DNA from: Desulfofundulus luciae
GTDB lineage: Bacteria > Bacillota > Desulfotomaculia > Desulfotomaculales > Desulfovirgulaceae
Direction of reading: 5' to 3'
DNA: 64,000 bases
NCBI RefSeq assembly: GCF_030813795.1
Contig: NZ_JAUSUX010000006.1
Span: forward strand, 1-64,000
The notes beneath the pieces are model-generated. The model was not told the DNA's origin. It saw only the letters and a list, made by a program, of their open reading frames with translations, and ran no database searches. Position 1 is the first letter of the stretch. Each line of letters opens with the position of its first letter. Made by a program: the position numbers and the translations under genes. Below are positions 16,539 to 25,838 of the stretch, piece by piece.

Positions 16539-18209
16539 ATGAGACGATGTTATCTCCAGTTTGTCCTGCTGATGGCGGGAATTATTGCAGGGATTATGTT
16601 TATTTTGCCTCCCCGGGTGGTAGCGGGGGAGTCGGCCGGAACAGAATGGTTTAAGGATATACGGAACCACTGGGCCAGAAGCCACATCCTGCGCCTGGCC
16701 GCCCTGGATCTGGTCCGGGGTTATCCCGATGCCACCTACCGGCCCCAGCACCCCCTCACTCAGCTGGAGTTGGTGGCCCTGGTGATGCGGGTGGGCGATT
16801 TCGAAAAGGCAGCGGCAGAGGCGGCCCGCCGGGGAACCCGGGGGCGCACCGTTGAGGTTGCCGGCACGCCTTCGCCTGCTGGAAGCCCTATCCCCCGGGT
16901 TCCCTGGGGCCAGGATTCCTTTACCCTGGCAGTAAAAAAGGAATTTTTGCCCCCGGAGTGGGTGGCATCCTTTAATCCGGAAAAACCGGTAACCCGGGCC
17001 GAAGTGGCCGCTTTACTGGCCCGGAGTTTTTACCTGGCCGTACCGGAAGAGGGAGACACTTCCGGCAGTGCCCCTTCCACCGGCGACTTTCCCGACATCG
17101 ACCGCGCCCCCACCCCTTACCGCCCCTACATCCGGGCCGTGGCTGCAGCCGGGATTATGTCCGGGTATTCCGACGGCACTTTTCGTCCCGCCCACATATT
17201 GAACCGCGCTGAAATGGCAGTCATTCTTTCCAGCCTGCTGGATCGCAACTGGGTTAAAGTGCCGGCGGGCCGTAGGCTGGAGGGTTGGGTTTCCAATGTG
17301 CGTATGGACCCGAAAGGCCTGGAACTGGAGCTCACCTCCCTGGTCGGGGTGCAAAAGTTGCGGGTAAGTCCAGATTGTAACTGCTTTGCCAATGCCAGGG
17401 AATGCACGCTGCTCCAGGCCGGCAACCACCGGGTGGAAGTCATCCTGGACGGCCGCCGGCAGGTCCGTTGGGTCAACCTGCTGGAGGAACGGAAGATAGC
17501 AGGTAATACAGAGAAAGTAACCGGTTCGGTGAAATCCGTAGTCCTGGGCGAAGATAACCTGCTGGTATTGAACGATTTGAACTGCGAGGATCGTATTTTT
17601 TCTCTGGCCTGGGATGCAGTGCTGGTGGGGAAAAGGGCCAAACAGGATTTCCGCTCCCTCAAACCGGGCGACTTTGTGGAAGTGGAGCTTGACGGCGGCC
17701 GGGTAAAGCGGGTTACCTTGCTCGAGGTGAAAAAAATCTCGGGTACCGTAGGTACACTCACCGGCAAAACGCTGGGGCTGCTGGGCAGGTCCAGCCAGAA
17801 GGGCAACCCGGATCGTTTCGATTACTGGGACCGGGCCAGAATAGTGGACAAGGAAGACCGGCGCGCCGGGGGCGTTGTACGGGGAGACCGGGTGGAAATT
17901 ACCTACCTCGATCCTATCCCTGGGGAAATCCAGGACGAACGGGTGCTTCAAATTAAGATAACCTCCCGTCCCGGCCTGAAAAAACAAACGGGCAAACTGC
18001 AGGCCATCAAAACAGCTGGAGGGACTTACCGCATTGTCCTGGAAAAGGACAAGGAGTATGATGTGGACCCTGCGGTGAGGGTAACTGATCCCTCGGGCAG
18101 CAGGATTGCCTTTTCCGACCTGGATCGGTACATCAAATCCCAGGTCGAGTTGTGGCTGGATGGAGCCGGCGTGGTCATGGAGGTGCGGATTACTACAATC
18201 TCCCATTGA
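16539..18209 (+). CDS. S-layer-homology (SLH) domain surface protein
   Basis: A 556-residue protein with a signal peptide or anchor (about residues 4-31). SLH repeats are seen near 40-88 (FKDIRNHWARSHILRLAALD, then GYPDATYRP) and 183-232 (FPDIDR, then GIMSGYSDGTFRP and NRAEMAVILSSLL), with a weaker middle one (KPVTRAEVAALLARSF). The C-terminal half is beta-rich with repeated VxSVVLGEDN/LxGRVKRVTLLE-like units and no recognised catalytic site. SLH domains bind secondary cell-wall polysaccharide, so the protein should sit on the cell surface. The ATG has TAGGTG eight bases upstream; a longer frame exists only because the duplicated fragment happens to stay open. Confidence 0.87.
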   Translation: MRRCYLQFVLLMAGIIAGIMFILPPRVVAGESAGTEWFKDIRNHWARSHILRLAALDLVRGYPDATYRPQHPLTQLELVALVMRVGDFEKAAAEAARRGTRGRTVEVAGTPSPAGSPIPRVPWGQDSFTLAVKKEFLPPEWVASFNPEKPVTRAEVAALLARSFYLAVPEEGDTSGSAPSTGDFPDIDRAPTPYRPYIRAVAAAGIMSGYSDGTFRPAHILNRAEMAVILSSLLDRNWVKVPAGRRLEGWVSNVRMDPKGLELELTSLVGVQKLRVSPDCNCFANARECTLLQAGNHRVEVILDGRRQVRWVNLLEERKIAGNTEKVTGSVKSVVLGEDNLLVLNDLNCEDRIFSLAWDAVLVGKRAKQDFRSLKPGDFVEVELDGGRVKRVTLLEVKKISGTVGTLTGKTLGLLGRSSQKGNPDRFDYWDRARIVDKEDRRAGGVVRGDRVEITYLDPIPGEIQDERVLQIKITSRPGLKKQTGKLQAIKTAGGTYRIVLEKDKEYDVDPAVRVTDPSGSRIAFSDLDRYIKSQVELWLDGAGVVMEVRITTISH

Positions 18210-18298
18210 GGAACAGGAAATAAAGGGCTTCCAACCGAATTACGACAGGAGTGGAAAATCACGCGGATGATTTTTTAAGGAGGCAATCTGGTGGAATT

Positions 18299-20182
18299 AT
18301 GAACGCAAATAAAGCTGAGGAACTTGTTTCAAAAGGTAGAGAGTTCCTGGAGAAGGGCGACTTCCGGGCCGCGGAAAAGGCCTTTGCCGCAGCCCTGGAA
18401 GAAGACGACGCTACACCCGTACGCAACAACCTGGCGCTGGCCGTCTTTATGGCCGGGGAGCCCCGGCGCGCCCTTGAGATTCTGGAACCGTACCTGGACC
18501 CGGAAAAGGAAGATGCCGGGGCGAATCCCTTTACCTACGCCCTGGCCGCCAGGGTTCACTGCTCCCTGGGTCAGGAGGAGCAGGCCCGCCGGCGGCTGCA
18601 GCAGGCCGTGCGGAGCTTTGAGAAGGGATTGTCGGAACTGCGCCAAAGCCTGGGACGGGTCCCGTATGCATTCCGGGAGTATACGGTGACCATCATGCTG
18701 GCGGCAGCCGACCTGGGAGATCACCGGCAGGTGTTCGAACTTTACCGCCGCTGGGAATCTTACCATGTTTCCTGGGAAAACAAATTTCTGGCCGCAGTGG
18801 CCTGCTTCAACCTGGGCCGCTACAAGCGGGCCGCAACCCTGTGGTCTTCCATAGCACAGGTGTCCAGGCTGTTTTCCGGCATGCAGCAGGTGGCCTTCCT
18901 GGTAGAGCGGGGCGTCATCCCGCCCTTTGAAGTGAGCTACGAACGCTATTCCCAGGAAAAAATGCAGGAGATGATGGAAGAGGCCACGGCCAGCGAGGAA
19001 GCGCGCCGGCGGTACGCTCAGGACGGCTTTTTCCGCATGATGCTGCTTGCCTGGCTGCTGGAGGGGGATAGCTCCAAAAATGCCGCCCAGGGGGTATATA
19101 CCATGGTGTATTACGGCGGCGAATGGGGCGAAAAGCTGGGGCGGCAGGTGCTGGAATACCCCGGGTTTTCTCCCTCCCTGAAAATTGCTGCGGTGGAAGC
19201 CCTCACAGCCAGGGGCATCCTGCGGGAAGGCGAGCCCGTTCCCATGTTTATCGACGGGGAGCGGCGGCTGGTGGAGATCAAAAAGACCCCCGTTTTGATG
19301 GAACCGGACCAGGAGCTGGACCAAATAGTGGACCGGGCGATTAAGTTGCGGGACGAAGGGAAAATAGACGAAGCTGTGGAGCTGCTGCAGGGTATCTACC
19401 GGGAAGGGAAGTTCTACCCACGGGCGATGATGACCCTCGCCAACCTTCTGCGCCGAAAGGGCGATCTGGATGATGCTCTAAATATAATGGAAATGTTGGA
19501 GGAAATAGACCCGGACAACCCGGTTTTCCTGTTCAACCTTTCCTCGCTGATGCTGGAAATGGGAGAAATAGAGAAAGCCCGCGAATATTTCGACAGGATC
19601 GATGATCCGGAATTTGAGGAAGAGTTCGCCGAAAAGTTAAAAATGCTGGAAAGGGAAATAGAACGCTATGAAAATGTTGCTCTCTTGCCGCAAATGATTA
19701 TGCAGGCCTATGAGGAAGATGAGCGCCGGAAAATAGAAGAGAAACCCCTGCCTGTGGACGCCTCCCTTGCCCGGGGATTGAAAAACATGCCCGCCCACTG
19801 GCTGGAGGGCGCCTGTATATACTACGGCCTCGAACCAGCGCGGCAGCGCCGGCAGCGGGAGGAGCAACTGCGGGACTTTCTCTCCCGCCGCGACAACCTG
19901 GAAAAGGAAGTGGGGGAACTGGAAGAGGAAGAAAGGGAACTTTTAAAATATCTTTTGCAGCGGGGCGGCTGGAGCCGGTTGAACGCCGTCACCCGCAAAT
20001 TCGGCTCTTTAGAAGGGGATGGTTTTTTCTGGCATGAGCGGGAACCGGAATCTTTTCTGGGCTTCCTGTGGTCCCTGGGCCTGGTGATGGTGGGTAAAGC
20101 TACGCTGGAAGGTCGCCGCGTCAAGATTGCCACAATCCCCCTGGAACTGCGGCAACCCCTGAAGGAAATACTGGGCATATAA
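18299..20182 (+). CDS. Tetratricopeptide-repeat protein
   Basis: About 627 residues, strongly helical and charged, with TPR units such as EKGDFRAAEKAFAAALEEDD near residue 20, DEAVELLQGIYREGKFYPRA near 360 and LDDALNIMEMLEEIDPDNPV near 395. A coiled-coil segment rich in Arg/Glu (RQRREEQLRDFLSRRDNLEK) lies near 520, and a compact globular end follows. No signal peptide or membrane helix is seen. It probably acts as a protein-protein scaffold in the cytoplasm; no partner is identified. ATG start with AAGGAGG 14 bases upstream, a rather long spacing. Confidence 0.75.
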   Translation: MNANKAEELVSKGREFLEKGDFRAAEKAFAAALEEDDATPVRNNLALAVFMAGEPRRALEILEPYLDPEKEDAGANPFTYALAARVHCSLGQEEQARRRLQQAVRSFEKGLSELRQSLGRVPYAFREYTVTIMLAAADLGDHRQVFELYRRWESYHVSWENKFLAAVACFNLGRYKRAATLWSSIAQVSRLFSGMQQVAFLVERGVIPPFEVSYERYSQEKMQEMMEEATASEEARRRYAQDGFFRMMLLAWLLEGDSSKNAAQGVYTMVYYGGEWGEKLGRQVLEYPGFSPSLKIAAVEALTARGILREGEPVPMFIDGERRLVEIKKTPVLMEPDQELDQIVDRAIKLRDEGKIDEAVELLQGIYREGKFYPRAMMTLANLLRRKGDLDDALNIMEMLEEIDPDNPVFLFNLSSLMLEMGEIEKAREYFDRIDDPEFEEEFAEKLKMLEREIERYENVALLPQMIMQAYEEDERRKIEEKPLPVDASLARGLKNMPAHWLEGACIYYGLEPARQRRQREEQLRDFLSRRDNLEKEVGELEEEERELLKYLLQRGGWSRLNAVTRKFGSLEGDGFFWHEREPESFLGFLWSLGLVMVGKATLEGRRVKIATIPLELRQPLKEILGI

Positions 20183-20218
20183 CATTTACGCCACCGGAGG
20201 CAATTACGCCCACTCTTA

Positions 20219-20641
20219 TTACTCCTTCAAAAACATGTCCCTGACCATGCCGGCAAACAGGCGTAAATCACCGAGATTGTTTCGTAAAATCCCGTACAGG
20301 ATTTCGGGATCAATTCTGGCGTAATCGTGAACGATAACGTTACGAAATTGCGCCATTTTTTTTAAATTCTCCAGCCTGGCGGGAGGAAGATATCCTGCTT
20401 CAGTAAGAACAACCATGATGTCTTTGTAGTCCTGGGGTTCGCGTAGCTGAGAGTCGGCAATAATATGGTTGCCGATATCCAGGCAGGCTTCAACAGCCAG
20501 GTGAAGGGTTCGCTCAATGTATCGCCTGATCATTTTGTTTTGTTTTAGTTCCTTTAAGCTGACGTGAGACTGTTCCTCCAGGTCGGTAATGTACTCTGTT
20601 AACAGTTTGCATTTTTCCCGTAACAATTCACGATCTACCAT
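20219..20641 (-). CDS. hepT: HepT-like ribonuclease toxin (DUF86)
   Basis: A 140-residue all-helical DUF86 protein. The RNVIVHDY motif near residue 103 fits the Rx4HxY active site of HepT toxins, with the final Tyr being the residue that MntA modifies by nucleotide addition. It overlaps the mntA-like gene by a few bases. Known HepT proteins cleave RNA and are silenced by AMPylation; which RNA is cut here is unknown. Confidence 0.85.
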   Translation of the reverse strand: MVDRELLREKCKLLTEYITDLEEQSHVSLKELKQNKMIRRYIERTLHLAVEACLDIGNHIIADSQLREPQDYKDIMVVLTEAGYLPPARLENLKKMAQFRNVIVHDYARIDPEILYGILRNNLGDLRLFAGMVRDMFLKE

Positions 20642-21090
20642 TTTTTATCCCCCAGTTTTTTTAACCGTATATCCAGGCGCCGCCGGTCGTACCATTGCAT
20701 GTCCAGGTAGCGGCGGCGTGACCGCACTTCAAAAGCAACGCGGTAGGACCTGTCTTTGTCCACCAGAAGAAGCCCGTATTTGCGCACCTGATGTTGCAAT
20801 CCGGGGGAAGCTGTTTCGAGGTCGACCACCTGCACAGGGCGCTTGAGCTTTTCTTCCAGGGCAATCTCCATTTCCAGGCGCCGGTTAAAACGGGCAAATT
20901 TGTCCTCCATGGAAGGGGTGAACAGCACCGCTATATCTACGTCACTGTCCTGTTTGCCCCGGCCCCGGGCCAGGGAGCCAAACAGGTAGGCCGCCAGCAC
21001 ATCCGCCTGCTGTTCCATAAAACTGGTGACCGTGTTTATAATGTTGCTTGGTTCCGGTTTTCCTTTAAAGTTAGAGCCGGCACACAACAT
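20635..21090 (-). CDS. mntA: MntA-like minimal nucleotidyltransferase antitoxin
   Basis: About 151 residues with the nucleotidyltransferase signature GSLARGRGKQDSDVDIAVLF (GSx10-DxD) near residue 40. In HepT/MntA systems this enzyme transfers AMP units to the toxin tyrosine. The ATG chosen gives MLCAGSNFKGKPEPS and has AGGGGATG upstream; a longer version reaching 21177 adds residues without a ribosome site. The C-terminal tail (RRRYLDMQWYDRRRLDIRL) is basic. The antitoxin is translated first and overlaps the toxin. Confidence 0.85.
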   Translation of the reverse strand: MLCAGSNFKGKPEPSNIINTVTSFMEQQADVLAAYLFGSLARGRGKQDSDVDIAVLFTPSMEDKFARFNRRLEMEIALEEKLKRPVQVVDLETASPGLQHQVRKYGLLLVDKDRSYRVAFEVRSRRRYLDMQWYDRRRLDIRLKKLGDKKW

Positions 21091-21321
21091 GTACACATCC
21101 CCTGGAACCTTTATGAAAATTATAACATTACCTGCTGTTAAAGACAATTCACTCCCTCCGGTTGTCAGCGGGGCCATCCTGACAGCCAGCCGTTACAGAA
21201 TTGCTCCTATTTTCGGCAGGAATCGCCGGCCCCCTGACGAATTATGACCGGAAGGGAAAGTCAGCCGTGGAGAACATTTTAAAGATCCCGCACGCTGCTG
21301 GAAACGAGGTGAACTAGCACA

Positions 21322-22944
21322 CTGACCAACCAGGGACGGATCGCCCGGGCCACGGCGCTGGTCATGGGCGCCACCATTTTAAGCAAAATCATGGGGTTTG
21401 GCCGGGAGGCGGTTTTAGCGGCGGCCTTCGGGGCCAGCGCGGCCACCGATGCTTACCTGGTGGCCATGATTATCCCGGCACTCCTGTTTGGCCTGGTGGG
21501 CACCACCATTACCACTGTGGGCATTCCCTTTTTCAGCGAGTACATCCACCGGCCGGATAAAAGGTCCGAGCTGCCGGCATTGATCTGGACCAGTTTTCAC
21601 GCCGTCACCGGCGCCCTTTTAGTCATTGCCCTGCTGGGGCTGCCGGCGGCCCCCTGGCTGGTGCGCATCCTGGCCCCGGGATTCACCCCGGAGCAGGCGG
21701 CGCTTACCACCCAGCTGGTGCGGGTGCTGCTGCCCATGGTGGTGATCATGGGCATGGTGGGCTGGGCCCAGGGGGTGCTCAACGCCCACCAGCATTTCGC
21801 CGCCCCGGCTTTTATGGGCATTCCCTATAACATCATCATGATCGGGGGCATTTTGCTGGCCGGGGCTTACGGGGGCATTGCCGGGGTGGCCTGGGCCACG
21901 GTGCTGGCCACGGCAAGCCAGTTTCTCATCCAGGTGCCGGCCCTCTACCGGCGGCGCATCAGCTACCGCCCGGTCTTTAACTGGCGCCACCCGGCTTTAA
22001 AGAAAATGCTCTGGTTGGCCGGGCCGGTGTTGATTGGGGTGGGGGCCAACCAGTTAAATGTGATTGTAGACCGCATGCTGGCCTCAAGCCTGGCCGAAGG
22101 CAGCATTTCCGCCCTTAATTACGCCCAGCGGGTTTTAAACCTGCCCCAGGGCCTTTTTGCCATTCCCCTGATTACCGTGCTTTACCCCACCCTGACGGAA
22201 CGGACGGCCCTGGAGGATTCCACCGGCTTTTTGGCGGGTTTAAGCAGGGGTTTACGGGTGCTGGCTTTTGTTTTGATTCCCCTGACGGTGGGAATGATGG
22301 TTCTCCGGGAGGACCTGGTGCAGTTTATCTTTCAGCGGGGCGCCTTTGACACCCGGGATGCCGGCATGACCGCCGTGGCACTCCTCTTTTACACTCCGGG
22401 CCTGCTTTTCCTGATGTGGCGGGAGTTCCTCAACCGGGCCTTTTATGCCCTGCAGGATACCTGGACTCCCATGGTTACGGGCCTGGTGGCCGTAGCCGTA
22501 AACATCGTTTTAAACCTGATCCTGGTCCGCTACACCGGCCTGGCCGGCCTGGCCCTGGCTACCTCCGCGGCCGCGGGGGTTGGTTGCATGCTCTTGTTCT
22601 GGCTGCTGCGCCGCCGGCTGGGGCACATTGGCGGTACGGCCCTGCTACGGGAAACGGGGCGTATTCTCGCGGCCTCCCTGTTAATGGGGCTTTTAGTATG
22701 GTGGCTGGATGTACGGGGGCTGGCGTTAATGGGCTGGTCCTTCCTGGAGGGCCTGGCGGGAGTTTTCCTGGGCAGCGGCGGCCTGTCCGGTTTTGTGCTG
22801 CAGGGCCTCCGCCTGGGAGCGCTCATCACCGCCGGCGGGTGTTTCTATTTTTTAAGCTGCTGGCTGTTGCGGGTAGGGGAGATGAACTACACCCTGGAAC
22901 TGGCCCGGAACATCCTCCACCGCCTCCGCCCGGCGGCCCGGTAA
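21322..22944 (+). CDS. murJ: Lipid II flippase MurJ (MviN)
   Basis: About 540 residues with some fourteen hydrophobic helices and the MurJ N-terminus (RIARATALVMGATILSKIMG, then FGREAVLAAAFG). MurJ flips the peptidoglycan precursor lipid II across the cytoplasmic membrane. I place the start at a CTG because GAGGTGA sits nine bases upstream of it, it restores the usual first helix, and no ATG, GTG or TTG lies between that ribosome site and the ATG at 21364, which lacks one. If the ATG is used, the protein is 526 residues and loses 14. It stands alone as a plus-strand gene with a terminator-like hairpin after it. Confidence 0.85.
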   Translation: MTNQGRIARATALVMGATILSKIMGFGREAVLAAAFGASAATDAYLVAMIIPALLFGLVGTTITTVGIPFFSEYIHRPDKRSELPALIWTSFHAVTGALLVIALLGLPAAPWLVRILAPGFTPEQAALTTQLVRVLLPMVVIMGMVGWAQGVLNAHQHFAAPAFMGIPYNIIMIGGILLAGAYGGIAGVAWATVLATASQFLIQVPALYRRRISYRPVFNWRHPALKKMLWLAGPVLIGVGANQLNVIVDRMLASSLAEGSISALNYAQRVLNLPQGLFAIPLITVLYPTLTERTALEDSTGFLAGLSRGLRVLAFVLIPLTVGMMVLREDLVQFIFQRGAFDTRDAGMTAVALLFYTPGLLFLMWREFLNRAFYALQDTWTPMVTGLVAVAVNIVLNLILVRYTGLAGLALATSAAAGVGCMLLFWLLRRRLGHIGGTALLRETGRILAASLLMGLLVWWLDVRGLALMGWSFLEGLAGVFLGSGGLSGFVLQGLRLGALITAGGCFYFLSCWLLRVGEMNYTLELARNILHRLRPAAR

Positions 22945-23027
22945 AGAATGCACCAGAACACAGGCGTTTTAGGACCTTCACAATTGGCGCTTCCTAACAA
23001 CATCGGGCAACCGCTGTAAGAAAACAG

Positions 23028-23071
23028 GGGCGGCGGCCGTTCCTTCGTTGATTGAAGGACGGCCACCGCCC
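23028..23071. terminator. Convergent hairpin terminator
   Basis: GGGCGGCGGCCGTTCCTTC pairs with GAAGGACGGCCACCGCCC around a GTTGATT loop, with one mismatch and one bulge. It lies between murJ and the DUF1015 gene, which converge. There is little T-run, so it may work as a strong hairpin for both strands. Confidence 0.7.
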
Positions 23072-23085
23072 AACCAGTTTAATAA

Positions 23086-24462
23086 TCAGTCAATATTAAA
23101 AAGAGGATTGATGACTAAACCGGTAATCAGTTTGGGGTAAAAGAAAGTGGATTTCTGGGGCATTTTTTCGCCGCTGGCGGCCACCGCCGTGACCTCCTCC
23201 ACCAGGGGGGGGTTAAGGAAGAAGGCCAGCTGGTACTCGCCTTCGTCCACGGCTTTCAGTGCCCCCGCCTCTTCCCGGGTGTAGGTGAGGTGGCTCTCCC
23301 TGGCCCGCTCCGCGCCGCCGATGCCCAGAAGGCGTTCCAGGATCAGGTGGTGCAGCACCGAAACATCCAGTCCCTGCCAGGCGGCGGAATGGCCGTCAGG
23401 CATCAGGCGGGGCAACGCCCCTTCATCCCGCAGGGTCAAGAGATACAGGCGCCCCCCGCCGCAGTACAGGCCGAAGGAGTGACGGTGGGAAAGGGGGCCC
23501 GCGCCGGGCCGGGCGTCTCCCGTGAAGCCCCCCCGGGCGGCCAGTTCTTTGATGAAACCGGCAAAGTTGCCGTAGCCGGGGGCAAGAGGGAAGACCTCTA
23601 TCTCAAAATGTTCCTGTATCTTACCCAAAAGTTCATCCACATCCAGGCCCTCAACGTTGCGCACCAAGCGGTGGGTCGGCAGCACCACCAGGCCGGGATC
23701 GTACAGGTTGACCAGGGTCATCATCACATAATCATAAGGTCCCGGTCCGGCGGGGTTGCCCTCCTCCTGCCGCCTTTCCCGGCTGTAAGCCAGGGCCGTT
23801 TCGTAGCGGTGGTGGCCGTCGGCAATGAAAACGAGCCTGCCGGCCATGGTCTGCCGCACCTGCTCAATAACGGTTGGGTCCGTGATCACCCACAGGCGGT
23901 GGGCATGGCCGTTTTCATCGGTAAACTCCAGGTCCGGCGAACCGCCGGCCCGTTGCCGCAGAAGGTTGTCCACAGCCATTTCTGCATCGGTATAAAGGCC
24001 AAAGATCGGACTGAAATTGGCCCGGCAGGCCCGCATCAGCGCCAGGCGGTCGGCCTTGTGCTTGGGCAGGGTCTCCTCGTGGGGCAGGACCACGCCCTTC
24101 TCGTAGGGCTCCAGCCTGACCGCGCAGATCATTCCGCTGCGTACCAGACGTTTTCCACCGGCGCTAAATTCCTGTTCGTAAAGATACAGTGCCGGGGATT
24201 CTTCCGGCACCAGCACGCCCTTCTCCCGCCAGGCGGTAAAATCGGCTGCCGCCCGGGTGTAGCGGTTGTTGCTTTCGTCATCGCCGGGATAGACCTTGCC
24301 GTATTCCAGGCGAATGATATTGTAGGGGTGGCGCTGGTAGTAGCCGTCCTGGGCTTTTGCGTCAATGACATCGTAGGGGGGGGTCACCAGGTCGGCGAGG
24401 GGCCCCACACCGGGGGCGTAGCGCAGTCCCCTGAAGGGTTTGATTTCAGCCAATCTCTTCAC
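23086..24462 (-). CDS. DUF1015 family protein
   Basis: A 458-residue protein starting MKRLAEIKPFRGLRY, with VTPPYDVID near 28, HEETLPKHKADRLALMRACR near 128 and VFIADGHHRYETALAYSRER near 212. All are DUF1015 hallmarks. The family is widespread in anaerobes; some members have been linked to L-serine kinase activity, but nothing here proves it. A GTG start with AAGGAGT inside the end of the preceding mazG-like gene shows tight coupling (17-bp overlap). Confidence 0.8.
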   Translation of the reverse strand: MKRLAEIKPFRGLRYAPGVGPLADLVTPPYDVIDAKAQDGYYQRHPYNIIRLEYGKVYPGDDESNNRYTRAAADFTAWREKGVLVPEESPALYLYEQEFSAGGKRLVRSGMICAVRLEPYEKGVVLPHEETLPKHKADRLALMRACRANFSPIFGLYTDAEMAVDNLLRQRAGGSPDLEFTDENGHAHRLWVITDPTVIEQVRQTMAGRLVFIADGHHRYETALAYSRERRQEEGNPAGPGPYDYVMMTLVNLYDPGLVVLPTHRLVRNVEGLDVDELLGKIQEHFEIEVFPLAPGYGNFAGFIKELAARGGFTGDARPGAGPLSHRHSFGLYCGGGRLYLLTLRDEGALPRLMPDGHSAAWQGLDVSVLHHLILERLLGIGGAERARESHLTYTREEAGALKAVDEGEYQLAFFLNPPLVEEVTAVAASGEKMPQKSTFFYPKLITGLVINPLFNID

Positions 24463-24793
24463 ACTCCTTGCTATCGCTCTTTTTCCTCGTCCAGCGGTTG
24501 CTGTCCCGCTGCCGGTATTTTTCCATCATGCGGCAAAAGGCCTCTTCCAGGTCAATGCCCAGGGAGTTGGCATAACAAACGATGATAAAAAGCACGTCGG
24601 CCAGTTCCAGGGCCAGATCCCCCGGAGGTTCCCCGGGTTTTTTCGGTTTCTGGCCGTAGAGATGGTTGACTTCCCGGGCCAGCTCACCCACCTCTTCGGT
24701 CAGGCGGGCCAGCATGGCCAGCGGGTGCCAGTAACCCTCTTCAAACTGGCTGATCCAGCGATCCACTTCCTGCTGCATTTCCCTGATCTCCAC
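24446..24793 (-). CDS. MazG-like nucleotide pyrophosphohydrolase
   Basis: A 115-residue helical protein with the EExxE and ExxD pattern of the all-alpha NTP pyrophosphatase fold: RLTEEVGELAREVNHLYG near 30 and LALELADVLFIIV near 60. These bind Mg2+ and hydrolyse non-canonical or excess NTPs to NMP and PPi. Length matches the short MazG-like type, not full MazG. GTG start with GGGAGAGG eight bases upstream. First gene of a two-gene minus-strand operon with the DUF1015 gene. Confidence 0.85.
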   Translation of the reverse strand: MEIREMQQEVDRWISQFEEGYWHPLAMLARLTEEVGELAREVNHLYGQKPKKPGEPPGDLALELADVLFIIVCYANSLGIDLEEAFCRMMEKYRQRDSNRWTRKKSDSKECEEIG

Positions 24794-25028
24794 GCCAAAC
24801 CTCTCCCGTTGTTAAAATAACTTCCCAAGCGCCTGCGAGGCTCACCGGAGAACGCGTGCAAACGGCCAGGCAAACTGGCCTTACCTTTGCCATTATACCC
24901 TGCAGGACACAAGGTGAAAAGACCTATTTCCTGAAGTCCACCTGGCAACGACCACATCTTTCCACTTAATGGTCATATTTTCCCCCGCCGGAACATATTG
25001 TTTTCACAGCAGGAAGGAGGGAAAAGCC

Positions 25029-25730
25029 ATGGAACCTATACGCGGGCCGCACTGGTTGATTTTACGCAGGAAATACCTGCTGGCCATCCTGGGCCTGCTT
25101 CTTTTCCTCCTGGCCCTCCGGGTATTATCAGGAGGGCTGGCTCCCGAACCGGAGATAGCTCCCGAACAACTGCTGGCGGAAGCCCTGGAAAAAACGGCCA
25201 CCAGCAAAAGCTTTCGTTACCAGGTGGAAGCCAGGCTGGGCCGGGACGGCGTACTCAGCCGGGTGGAAGGGGAACGGCAGGCTCCCGACCGCATACACAT
25301 TAAGGGTACTATGTATAACAACCCCGTGGAATTTATCCAGGTGGGGAACACCACTTATATGCGGGACCTGTGGACCAAAAAGTGGCTTACCATGGAAGGA
25401 AACCGGCTGGCCCAGTCGGAACTTTTTGTGGCTGAATTTAACCCCCTGGGGTTTTTGAAATTCAAGGATGCCCTGGGTGTCCGTTACCGGGGCAAAGAAA
25501 AGTCAAAGGAAGGCCAAATGCTGGTGCTGGAGTGCCAGCCCCTTTTGGATAATTCCTACCTGGAATTGAAGTATACGGACTACTACTGCAAGTTGTGGAT
25601 CGATCCCGAAGACCACCGCATTCGCCAGGCCGTTTTGGAGGCCAAAGGACCGGGGAACACAACGGGCCTCTCGGTGGGCCTGAAGCTGTGGGATTTTAAC
25701 CGGGAAATGAACATCAGCCCGCCGGTATGA
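25029..25730 (+). CDS. Membrane-anchored extracytoplasmic protein, LolA/LppX-like fold possible
   Basis: A 233-residue protein with a single N-terminal membrane helix (LLAILGLLLFLLALRVLSGG) and no lipobox cysteine, so it is a signal anchor or uncleaved signal. The rest reads like a single beta-sheet domain, starting with an alpha helix (APEQLLAEALEKTATSKSFR) and then strands with conserved Tyr/Trp. That pattern resembles the LolA/LppX-type or DUF6612-type folds that bind lipids. This is an inference from the strand pattern. ATG start behind AAGGAGGG. Confidence 0.55.
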   Translation: MEPIRGPHWLILRRKYLLAILGLLLFLLALRVLSGGLAPEPEIAPEQLLAEALEKTATSKSFRYQVEARLGRDGVLSRVEGERQAPDRIHIKGTMYNNPVEFIQVGNTTYMRDLWTKKWLTMEGNRLAQSELFVAEFNPLGFLKFKDALGVRYRGKEKSKEGQMLVLECQPLLDNSYLELKYTDYYCKLWIDPEDHRIRQAVLEAKGPGNTTGLSVGLKLWDFNREMNISPPV

Positions 25731-25744
25731 TTTTCGACAAATAA

Positions 25745-25773
25745 TTGACGCTACCCCGTTTTTCTTTTATTAT
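25745..25773 (+). promoter_or_regulatory. Candidate sigma-A promoter before hpt
   Basis: TTGACG and TATTAT separated by 17 bp, followed by about 65 bp of leader and then AGGAGTG before the hpt start. No riboswitch fold is recognised in the leader. Confidence 0.6.
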
Positions 25774-25838
25774 AAATTAAGGACTTTAAATAACGCGGCG
25801 TTGTTGCTGCATTTTTTGTTTTCAGGAGTGGTGTTTCT

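Noticed and set aside
17013-18206. 397-codon open frame on the minus strand
   Set aside because: Antisense to the SLH gene, with no recognisable domain and low-complexity composition.
23290-24585. 431-codon open frame on the plus strand
   Set aside because: It is antisense to the DUF1015 and MazG-like genes, which have clear family motifs and ribosome sites; the long frame is a by-product of GC-rich codon use.
25774-25838. Purine riboswitch before hpt
   Set aside because: The leader is too short and lacks the conserved loop sequences of the guanine/adenine aptamer.
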